Shown one piece after another: positions 8,795-16,084 of a stretch of DNA of 64,000 nucleotides (its first letter is position 1; each line of letters starts with the position of its first letter). This DNA is from JBNAVY01 sp049700195 (GTDB lineage: Bacteria; Bacillota; Thermoanaerobacteria; Thermoanaerobacterales; Thermoanaerobacteraceae), in assembly GCA_049700195.1 (NCBI GenBank), contig JBNAVY010000007.1, positions 1 to 64,000 on the forward strand, given 5' to 3'. The position numbers and the translations under genes are program-made. The notes under the pieces are model-generated. The model worked only from the letters and a program-made list of their open reading frames with translations. It ran no database searches and had not been told where the DNA came from.

Positions 8795-10042
8795 TTATCT
8801 CTCCTTTAATTCAAAATTTCCTTCTTCATCAATTTCAATAACAGACTTTATTGATCTAAAATGCTTTTTAGCTGTATTAATTCTTTTCGAAATAGTCTGC
8901 TTATTTGTTTGTATATAAATATTTGAGATGCCAGGCTGTAAAATAGATATTTCATATTCACCTTTTGGTTTAGATGCAAAATGCCATGTTAACTCTCCAA
9001 AAAGATCATAAGATTTAGTTTTATTACTTCGGTCAAGTATCATCACTTTTTTATCAGTTAAAATACTTACATATGAAAAAATCTTTTCTAATATATTAAT
9101 TTTGGGTTTCTCTCTTAAACCAAGTATACTGGATAAATCTTGTAACGATTCATTTAATATACCAACATGGCTCGATTTTATTATAAATTGCTCACCCATT
9201 ATACCAAAAGCACTTTTTCTAAGTACAGTACCATCACCTTTTTCATCTCTTATTATACCAACAGGTTTGCCATCAGGCCATATTTTATCGTTATCTGTTT
9301 CTTCTACCTGTATAAATTTATTTGTAAAAATACCATCTCCAGAAAAGCAAAAGATATGCTTTATCTTTTTATAAAAATCATCCTGATTATTGTTCAAATT
9401 ATTTAAGAAAATATTCTGTTCTTTCATATAGCTAATGTTTTTAAAAATAATTCTGCTATTATTTGCAGTATATTTAAATAAATAATTTTCATATCCTAAA
9501 GATGGTAATAAATCTTTTACAGAAGGTATATACTCCCTTATAACTCTAACCGCATCTGTTTCGCCTTTCATTTTTGAAAAAGCCCATAAAAATCCTTTAA
9601 AAAGTATGTTTACAAAATCATCATTATCTGGAGGTACCGTTGCACCTTCCCATCCATAATATGCATTTGCAGCACCTAAATGGGGAGATGCTAAAAAAAT
9701 AACTTTATCAACATCATTGTTAAAAATATCACTTTGTATATAAGCTCTGGCAAGCAATCCCCCCATACTGTGACATAACAAATTAACTTTATTAGTTTTA
9801 GTTTTTAATTTTGCAGTATTAATTACATCTATTAAAGTGTTAATACTGTCTGGGACGCTCTTCCACCACTCATAATAACATATAAACAGATTTTTGTCCT
9901 CAATGAAGCCTAGATTTTTTAAGTTGTCTACAAAAGGGTTATAAACATAACCTGCAGGGCCAAAACTCCATATTTTGCCAAGTGGTGTAGGTGTATAAAC
10001 AGATCCAAATATCCCTGGTATTAAAATCAAAGGTATATCCAT
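8795..10042 (-). CDS. LCAT/PGAP1-like alpha/beta hydrolase (lipase or acyltransferase)
   Basis: A 415-aa alpha/beta hydrolase. IPGIFGS at 8-14 is the usual oxyanion loop. CHSMGG puts the nucleophile at Ser92. GDGTV at 269-273 and SSHVGI give Asp270 and His292, an arrangement like lecithin:cholesterol acyltransferase-type enzymes. After about residue 310 comes a beta-rich region of unknown role. No signal peptide or membrane helix is evident, so it should be cytosolic. A good ribosome site (AAGGTGAT) precedes the ATG. It is embedded between ispD and ispF. Substrate unknown. Confidence 0.75.
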   Translation of the reverse strand: MDIPLILIPGIFGSVYTPTPLGKIWSFGPAGYVYNPFVDNLKNLGFIEDKNLFICYYEWWKSVPDSINTLIDVINTAKLKTKTNKVNLLCHSMGGLLARAYIQSDIFNNDVDKVIFLASPHLGAANAYYGWEGATVPPDNDDFVNILFKGFLWAFSKMKGETDAVRVIREYIPSVKDLLPSLGYENYLFKYTANNSRIIFKNISYMKEQNIFLNNLNNNQDDFYKKIKHIFCFSGDGIFTNKFIQVEETDNDKIWPDGKPVGIIRDEKGDGTVLRKSAFGIMGEQFIIKSSHVGILNESLQDLSSILGLREKPKINILEKIFSYVSILTDKKVMILDRSNKTKSYDLFGELTWHFASKPKGEYEISILQPGISNIYIQTNKQTISKRINTAKKHFRSIKSVIEIDEEGNFELKER

Positions 10043-10106
10043 AAAATCACCTTCACATAATTAATAATTATCTTGTAATAATTATATGAAGTTTAAATTA
10101 ACAATG

Positions 10107-10790
10107 TTATTTTTTTAAAAAAGCTTCAGCTATAATTAAATCTTCTGGAGTAGTTATTTTTATATTTTTATAGTCCCCTTCTACCAACATAACATCAATA
10201 CCCATTCTTTCTATAAGTACAGTATCATCTGTACCTGCAAATCCATCAGCAATTGCCTTTTTATGAGCATTTAAAATTATCTCTTTTTCAAAAACCTGTG
10301 GTGTTTGAATAGACCAAAGAGTTCTTCTGTCTGGAGTATTAATAACAACATTTTGATTATTTACAACTTTTATTGTATCTTTGACAGGCACACCAACACC
10401 TACTGCTTTATAAATATAAGCTGCCTCAATAGCTTGCAAAATAACTTCACTTGTAATAAGAGGCCTTGCACCATCATGTATTGCAATTATTGTAGCTTTC
10501 TCATTAACAGACATTAAACCATTAAATACAGATTGCTGTCGTTCTTCTCCTCCTTCGACAATTTTCTTTACTTTTGTAAATCTAAATTTATCAACTATAT
10601 TTTCTTTACAGTATTTAATTTCACCTTTAGACACAACCAGTATTATTTCCTGAACAGCAGGCAAATTTTCAAAAGCATTTATTGTATGGTATAAGACTGG
10701 TTTACCATTCAAATTCAGAAAAACTTTATTTATAGATTCACCCATGCGTTTACCTCTGCCTGCCGCTACTATAACAACACTTACAAACAT
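10107..10790 (-). CDS. ispD: 2-C-methyl-D-erythritol 4-phosphate cytidylyltransferase
   Basis: Makes CDP-ME from MEP and CTP. The nucleotide-binding start is VVIVAAGRGKRMG, followed by AIHDGARPLIT and DTIKVV...TPDRRTLWSIQTPQVF, all IspD motifs. GTDDTVLIERMG and ITTPEDLIIAE close the domain. The ATG at 10790 (MFVSVVIVAAG) follows AAAGG by about ten bases. A TTG three codons earlier is possible but sits directly on that ribosome site. It leads an operon with the lipase-like gene, ispF and proS. Confidence 0.95.
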   Translation of the reverse strand: MFVSVVIVAAGRGKRMGESINKVFLNLNGKPVLYHTINAFENLPAVQEIILVVSKGEIKYCKENIVDKFRFTKVKKIVEGGEERQQSVFNGLMSVNEKATIIAIHDGARPLITSEVILQAIEAAYIYKAVGVGVPVKDTIKVVNNQNVVINTPDRRTLWSIQTPQVFEKEIILNAHKKAIADGFAGTDDTVLIERMGIDVMLVEGDYKNIKITTPEDLIIAEAFLKK

Positions 10791-10841
10791 GTTGCACAAC
10801 CTTTCTTGAATAAATAACTACAATAGATTATAACATTTTGT

Positions 10842-10881
10842 GATATAAAAAAACACAGGTATACCTGTGTTTTTTTATATC
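10842..10881. terminator. Palindromic terminator after yacL
   Basis: A perfect 40-base palindrome, each arm starting GATATAAAAAAACACAGG, with A/T runs on both sides. It covers the yacL stop codon (10875-10877). By shape it can work in both directions, although only minus-strand genes flank it. Confidence 0.85.
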
Positions 10882-11981
10882 GCTCTTTCTTGATCTGCCA
10901 GTTGTTTTGGCTTTGCAAAAATCATTCTGCCTGCAGCTGTCTGTAAAACACTTGTTACTAATACTTCTATAGTATCACCTATAAATTTTTTGCCACCATC
11001 TACAACTATCATTGTTCCATCATCTAAATATGCTATACCCTGACCCGATTCCTTGCCATCTTTTATAACTTGTATAACCATTTCTTCACCAGGTAGAACA
11101 ACAGGTTTTACTGCATTAGAAAGTTCATTAATATTAAGAACAGGCACCCTTTGAAATTCAGCAACTTTATTTAAATTATAATCATTCGTTATTACTTTTC
11201 CTTTCATTATTTGAGCTAATCTCAATAATTTTGTATCCACTTCTGTAGCATCTACATCTTTATCAACAATCTCAACTTTTATATCTAATTCGTTTTGTAT
11301 TTTATTAAGAATGTCAAGACCTCTTCTGCCCCTATTACGCTTTAAAGAATCTGATGAATCTGCTATATGTCTCAGTTCTTCCAGAACAAAACCAGGAATA
11401 ACAAGTGGTCCTTCAACAAAGCCTGTTTTACAAATATCAAAAATTCTTCCATCTATAATTACACTTGTATCAAGTATTTTAGGAATGCCTTGACCTTCAT
11501 TCTTGGAATTTTTCTGTGGATTAATTTTCTTAACAAAGGAAAATAAATTTAAAAATTCGTCCTTCTTTTTTAGTGAAAGTTTAATTCCTAAATACCCTAA
11601 AAATATACTTAATAATATAGGTACCACTTTGCCTACTATATAAATATTATAAATAGGTGCACTTATAAGATTTGCTAATAAAAGACCTATAATAAGCCCA
11701 AATGCTCCAATCATAACATCATAAACAGGTATATTCTGAAATGCCGATTCGAGCAATATCTCAAAATCTTTTCCCCACTTAATAAATTTAGGAGAAAGAA
11801 TGAAAAATATAATTCCACATATTAATGTTCCAAAAATATAAATTCCAAGTAAAGTCACATTATTTAAACTGATATTCAGGATTTGTTGAATTTTAATAAG
11901 ATTTATTGCAATGTGCGCTATTTCATAACCAGTTGCCAGTCCTATCAACGTTATAAAAATTCTGATAATTTTTAAAAACAC
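10875..11981 (-). CDS. yacL: Membrane PIN/TRAM-domain protein YacL
   Basis: The N-terminal half has about four membrane helices (around residues 5-25, 45-65, 90-110 and 120-140). A PIN nuclease domain follows, starting KILDTSVIIDGRIFD with its first catalytic Asp and containing VITNDYNLNKVAEF. A C-terminal TRAM domain (QVIKDGKESGQGIAYLDDG) should bind RNA. In Firmicutes this gene follows radA-disA; here disA is absent. GGAGG sits 11 bases before the GTG at 11981. A GTG at 11993 overlaps the ribosome site and is less likely. Confidence 0.9.
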   Translation of the reverse strand: MFLKIIRIFITLIGLATGYEIAHIAINLIKIQQILNISLNNVTLLGIYIFGTLICGIIFFILSPKFIKWGKDFEILLESAFQNIPVYDVMIGAFGLIIGLLLANLISAPIYNIYIVGKVVPILLSIFLGYLGIKLSLKKKDEFLNLFSFVKKINPQKNSKNEGQGIPKILDTSVIIDGRIFDICKTGFVEGPLVIPGFVLEELRHIADSSDSLKRNRGRRGLDILNKIQNELDIKVEIVDKDVDATEVDTKLLRLAQIMKGKVITNDYNLNKVAEFQRVPVLNINELSNAVKPVVLPGEEMVIQVIKDGKESGQGIAYLDDGTMIVVDGGKKFIGDTIEVLVTSVLQTAAGRMIFAKPKQLADQERAI

Positions 11982-12189
11982 TATTTTAGTCACCTCCTTT
12001 TAATCTATTATTAACAAAATAATCTATAATTATAAGTTTATGTGGGGAAATTTTTTAACATATGAAAAATTTGCAATGTATATCACCTATTTAATTTAAG
12101 TATACTACTTATATAAGATAATTGTCAATTTGGATTGTGATTAATCTTACATTAATGTTATATGTTGTATGACTGGGCTAATGAAAATA

Positions 12190-12218
12190 TTGACATTACA
12201 TAGGTTAGAGTCTATAAT
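12190..12218 (+). promoter_or_regulatory. Consensus sigma-A promoter for the DUF1573-type gene
   Basis: TTGACA (12190-12195) and TATAAT (12213-12218) are separated by exactly 17 bases, both hexamers being perfect consensus. The predicted transcript starts about 35 bases before the ATG at 12261, which is preceded by GGGAGTGG. Confidence 0.85.
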
Positions 12219-12260
12219 AAAATTATAGTAAAAATAACTGTACGGGAGTGGACTTATATC

Positions 12261-12656
12261 ATGAAAGATATTATAGTAGATGATCTTCAGAATACTGTTG
12301 ATGAATACCTTTTACGTCATAAAAGCGTCTTAGATATAATGACAAAAATCCAGGAAAGCAGTGCTCGTATAAACCGTGCTGTGGCAAAATCTGTTACTGA
12401 ATGCGGATGTATAAGAATTGATGCCACAAGGCAAGAAACCCCTCCTGACGCAACAATAGAAGATGCGCTTAAGTCTTTTAAAACTCATGTAGAAGGACAT
12501 CTGTGTGATAATTGTAAAGAGGTTTTGGAATCGGAAATTGGAAATAATATTTTTTATGTTATTGCACTTTGTAATGTTTTAGGTCTTAATTTTTATGACA
12601 TACTGCTAAAAAAGAATAAAGAGTTGCATACATTAGGTATTTTTAATATGCTGTAA
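12261..12656 (+). CDS. DUF1573-type conserved protein, unknown function
   Basis: A 131-aa soluble protein on the opposite strand to its neighbours. The N-terminal half is helical (DDLQNTVDEYLLRHKSVLDIMTKIQ). A conserved-looking core AVAKSVTECGCIRI follows, then DNCKEVLESEIGNNIFYVIALCNVLGLNFYDIL. The CGC and HLCDNC cysteines could bind metal. I recognise it as the Clostridia protein usually labelled DUF1573; its C-terminal part resembles MazG-like helices only faintly. It has a consensus promoter and shares a bidirectional terminator with radA. Confidence 0.75.
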   Translation: MKDIIVDDLQNTVDEYLLRHKSVLDIMTKIQESSARINRAVAKSVTECGCIRIDATRQETPPDATIEDALKSFKTHVEGHLCDNCKEVLESEIGNNIFYVIALCNVLGLNFYDILLKKNKELHTLGIFNML

Positions 12657-12690
12657 AAAATAGCTCTGTTACCAGAGCTATTTTTTACAG
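12651..12690. terminator. Bidirectional terminator between the DUF1573-type gene and radA
   Basis: An 18-bp perfect inverted repeat, CTGTAAAAAATAGCTCTG, around a TTAC loop, with A runs in one arm and T runs in the other. It overlaps the 3' ends of the convergent genes on both strands. Confidence 0.92.
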
Positions 12691-14042
12691 CTTTTTATAA
12701 AAGTCATAATTTCATATATATCTTTTACTTTTAATATTTCAATATTTTCATATTCTTTTAATTTATCTGTTCTCATAAAAGGTACAAAAACTTTCGAAAA
12801 ACCCATTTTTTTTGCTTCAAATATTCTTCTTTCAATATTGCCAACTCCTCTTATCTCACCAGTAAGACCAACCTCACCAATAAAACATACATCATAGGGA
12901 ATAGAAATATTATAATAACCAGATATGGCCGAAGCTATAACTCCAAGATCTGCAGCTGGTTCTTGTACTCTCATACCACCAACAACATTTATATAAGCAT
13001 CTTGCTGCGAAAGATTTATTTTTAACTTTTTTTCAATAACAGCCAGCAGAAGAACAAATCTGTTATAATCAATCCCCGTAGCCATTCTCCTTGGAACACC
13101 GAAATTCGTATTGCATATTAAAGATTGTACTTCCATCAAAATAGGCCTTGTACCCTCCATGCAGCATATAACGGCAGTACCAGAAGCCTCCTGAGGTCTA
13201 TCTGAAAGAATAAACTCAGAAGGATTGCGTATTTCTTTTAGTCCATCTTCTATCATATCAAAAACACCTATTTCATTTGTTGAACCAAATCTATTTTTAA
13301 CAGCTCTTAAAATTCTAAAAGATTGGCTTCGGTCACCTTCAAAATACAAAACAGCATCAACCATATGTTCTAAAATCTTCGGACCAGCTATTGCTCCTTC
13401 TTTTGTAACATGTCCGATAATAAATACAGTTACTCCATTTTGTTTGCTGATTTTCATAAGATGTTGAGTAACTTGCCTTACCTGAGAAACACTTCCTGGT
13501 ATAGTTGCACTTTCTTCTGTAAACATTGTCTGTATTGAATCAATTATTATAAAACCAGGTTTAATATCTTCTATATGACTTTCTATATTCTCTATATTAG
13601 TTTCAGACAATAAAAAAATATTTTGATTTTCCTTAATTATTCTGTCAGCTCTAAGTTTAATCTGACGTAAAGATTCTTCACCAGAAACATAAAGTACTTT
13701 AGTAAAACCAGCCATTACGCTAGATACTTGCAGTAATAAAGTTGATTTGCCTATACCCGGGTCTCCACCAACTAAAACAAGAGAACCTTTTACAATACCA
13801 CCGCCTAGAACCCTGTCAAACTCCTCAATACCTGTTTTTACTCTATCTTCATCTTTGCCAGTAATATCTTTTAAAAGCTGTGCTTTTGAGCTTAATTTCC
13901 TTTCATATATAATCTTATTGACATCTATTATTTCTTCTTCATCAAAAGAATTCCAGGATTCACAATTAGGACATTTACCAAGCCATTTAGTGCTTTCAAA
14001 ACCACATTCCCTACATACAAATTTTGTCTTAGCTTTTGCCAT
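12678..14042 (-). CDS. radA: DNA repair protein RadA
   Basis: A RecA-like ATPase for homologous recombination and branch migration, 454 aa. An N-terminal C4 zinc finger (CRECGFESTKWLGKCPNC), Walker A GGDPGIGKST near residue 92, the RadA-specific KNRFGSTNEIG motif, and a C-terminal Lon-like domain from about residue 290. GGTGA precedes the ATG. In most Firmicutes it stands between clpC and disA. Here mntH-mntR separate it from clpC, and no disA follows. Confidence 0.97.
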   Translation of the reverse strand: MAKAKTKFVCRECGFESTKWLGKCPNCESWNSFDEEEIIDVNKIIYERKLSSKAQLLKDITGKDEDRVKTGIEEFDRVLGGGIVKGSLVLVGGDPGIGKSTLLLQVSSVMAGFTKVLYVSGEESLRQIKLRADRIIKENQNIFLLSETNIENIESHIEDIKPGFIIIDSIQTMFTEESATIPGSVSQVRQVTQHLMKISKQNGVTVFIIGHVTKEGAIAGPKILEHMVDAVLYFEGDRSQSFRILRAVKNRFGSTNEIGVFDMIEDGLKEIRNPSEFILSDRPQEASGTAVICCMEGTRPILMEVQSLICNTNFGVPRRMATGIDYNRFVLLLAVIEKKLKINLSQQDAYINVVGGMRVQEPAADLGVIASAISGYYNISIPYDVCFIGEVGLTGEIRGVGNIERRIFEAKKMGFSKVFVPFMRTDKLKEYENIEILKVKDIYEIMTFIKSCKK

Positions 14043-14098
14043 TTGTTATTCACCATCTTCTCATAAAATATAATCTATAAAAATTATACCATAAATTC

Positions 14099-15388
14099 TC
14101 AAGCCAGACCTATAAAAGTAAAATATACTAAAAAGCCATTTAAAATTATTATAACACTTGCAATTATCCAGCCAAATATTTTAATCAAAAAGTTATTAAC
14201 AAAAACCCCCATTAATTTTTTATTACTCGTTATTAATAACATAGGAATTATAGCCAATGGTAATTCAAAACTCAAGACAACCTGGCTAAAAATCAAGGTT
14301 TTCATAGGGTTTATACCTAACGTAATAATTAACATAGCCGGCAACATTGTAATAAGCCTTCTTACATTTAATGGGATATTTAACCCTACAAAACCCTTCA
14401 TAATAGTTTGACCTGCTAAAGTACCTACAGCAGATGAAGAAAGTCCAGATGCTAAAAGTGCTATTCCGAAGGCTCCACTTGAAAGAGTACCTAAAAGGGG
14501 TTCTAAAGTTTTATGTGCTTCTTCAATAGAATCAACAACAATACCATTTTTAAAAAACACTGCAGCAGAAACTATAAGCATTGCAGCATTTATAATAAAT
14601 GCTATGTTCATCGCAACTACTATGTCGATCTTTTCCATTTTAAAATGATGTTTTTTTTCTCTTACATCTAAACCATTATTTCTCTCTTGAACAAGCTGTG
14701 AATGAAGATAAATAACATGAGGCATAACTGTAGCTCCTAATATACCAACTATTATAAAAAGTGCATAACTGTCTGGTATTGATGGAATTAAAGTACCCAT
14801 AGCAACTTTACTCCAATCAGGTTTTGCAAGAAAAAGTTCAATAGAATAAGCTATACTTATTATAAAGACAAGTAGAAATATTGTAAGTTCCACCACCTTC
14901 TGCCCATATTTTTCAAGATAAACAATTAAAAAAGTTATTAAACCTGTTAAATAGCCTGCATATATAAGAGGCATATTAAACAAAAGATAAAAACCCAAAG
15001 TACCTCCTAAAAACTCTGCCATATCTGTAGCCATTGCTGCTAATTCAGCAAATATCCACAAAATCCAGTTAGTCCTTTTTTTAAAAATCAACCCACACAT
15101 TTCGGGAAGATTGTGTCCAGTTGCAATACCTAATTTTGCAGACATTATTTGCAAAAATATTGCTATTATATTACTCCAAAAAATAACCCATACTAATTTA
15201 TAATTATATATTGATCCTCCGGTAATATTTGTAGCAAAATTTCCAGGATCAATATATGCAACACTAATAATAAATGCAGGTCCTAAATATTTTATAAGAT
15301 TTTTAAGTTTTGTAAAAATATTCTGTTTTTGAATATACTTTTTCTTAAATATAACATTATTATCATATAATTTTGCTTCCTTATCCAT
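14099..15388 (-). CDS. mntH: Nramp-family Mn2+/Fe2+ transporter
   Basis: A proton-coupled divalent metal importer of the inner membrane, 429 aa with about 11 helices. The metal-site motif DPGNFATN lies in TM1 (about residue 47) and MPHVIYLHS in TM6. Gly-rich GLSSSAVGTLAGQTIM follows in TM8-9. A DtxR-type regulator lies directly upstream in the same direction, and a palindrome between them looks like its operator, so repression by Mn is likely. Confidence 0.93.
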   Translation of the reverse strand: MDKEAKLYDNNVIFKKKYIQKQNIFTKLKNLIKYLGPAFIISVAYIDPGNFATNITGGSIYNYKLVWVIFWSNIIAIFLQIMSAKLGIATGHNLPEMCGLIFKKRTNWILWIFAELAAMATDMAEFLGGTLGFYLLFNMPLIYAGYLTGLITFLIVYLEKYGQKVVELTIFLLVFIISIAYSIELFLAKPDWSKVAMGTLIPSIPDSYALFIIVGILGATVMPHVIYLHSQLVQERNNGLDVREKKHHFKMEKIDIVVAMNIAFIINAAMLIVSAAVFFKNGIVVDSIEEAHKTLEPLLGTLSSGAFGIALLASGLSSSAVGTLAGQTIMKGFVGLNIPLNVRRLITMLPAMLIITLGINPMKTLIFSQVVLSFELPLAIIPMLLITSNKKLMGVFVNNFLIKIFGWIIASVIIILNGFLVYFTFIGLA

Positions 15389-15412
15389 TATTACACCCCA
15401 TAATTTAATATT

Positions 15413-15426
15413 TTAGCCGCGGCTAA
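15413..15426. promoter_or_regulatory. Candidate MntR operator
   Basis: A perfect 14-bp palindrome, TTAGCCGCGGCTAA, 25 bases before the mntH start and strikingly GC-rich for this region. The TTAGCC/GGCTAA half-sites resemble those of DtxR/MntR-family operators. Binding is inference. Confidence 0.6.
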
Positions 15427-15481
15427 TTATTACCTTATTTAAATTATGAGATAGATAATTTTTGTGTTACAAAAATATAGC

Positions 15482-15961
15482 TTAAAATCTATGACTACTA
15501 ATAAAATCAATGTATAACTTTTTAAAACAAGGATTCTCAGCAAGAAAAAGGTTAAATAAATTAAAGATTTCTAATGTTTTAATTGAGATCACATGTTCAA
15601 TTAATTCAGTTTCAATAAGAATATTATCTTTTACACCAATATTAATTAAAAATTTTTCAATCACATTATGTCTTTCAAGCAAAAAGCGTCCTATTTCCTT
15701 ACCTTTTTCTGTGAGTTGAATTTCTCCATATTTTTCATATTTTAAAAGACCTGATTCTTTTAGTTTTTGAACCATCCTTGTTGCAGAAGGTGCTTTTACA
15801 TTTAATAATTTTGATAATGAATTAATTTTTACACTATTTTCATTAATGCTATTCCTATAAATCATCTCTAAATAGTCTTCCATTGAAGGAGTCAATAATT
15901 TTTTATCATGTTCTAATAATTCATATCCTCTTACAGTATAAAATCCATAGTAATCTTCCAT
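15482..15961 (-). CDS. mntR: DtxR/MntR-family metal-dependent repressor
   Basis: A 159-aa regulator. The winged helix-turn-helix (about residues 22-85) reads TPSMEDYLEMIYR...VKINSLSKLLNVKAPSATRMVQKLKESGLLKYEKYG. The dimerisation and metal-binding part follows with GRFLLERHNVIEKFL and ETELIEHVIS, whose His/Glu positions match the family. It is short and has no SH3-like domain, as in MntR. It is upstream of mntH. The DNA just upstream of its start runs into a 10-N assembly gap. Confidence 0.88.
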   Translation of the reverse strand: MEDYYGFYTVRGYELLEHDKKLLTPSMEDYLEMIYRNSINENSVKINSLSKLLNVKAPSATRMVQKLKESGLLKYEKYGEIQLTEKGKEIGRFLLERHNVIEKFLINIGVKDNILIETELIEHVISIKTLEIFNLFNLFLAENPCFKKLYIDFISSHRF

Positions 15962-16022
15962 TTAATCACTACCTTTATTTTCTTTTTAATTATATTTAAT
16001 AAAATATTCATCAAATTATACC

Positions 16023-16032
16023 NNNNNNNNNN
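16023..16032. other. Assembly gap (10 N)
   Basis: Ten undetermined bases between the mntR upstream region and the clpC terminator. The true length is unknown; the round size suggests a scaffold placeholder. Confidence 0.99.
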
Positions 16033-16034
16033 CC

Positions 16035-16079
16035 TAAAAGACCAGCAATGAGTTCAGTGAACTCATTGCTGGTCTTTTT
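16035..16079. terminator. Terminator after clpC
   Basis: A strong stem, AAAAGACCAGCAATGAGTTC paired with GAACTCATTGCTGGTCTTTT around AGT, ends six bases after the clpC stop and has a T run on the minus strand. It abuts the N gap. Confidence 0.9.
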
Positions 16080-16084
16080 ACATT

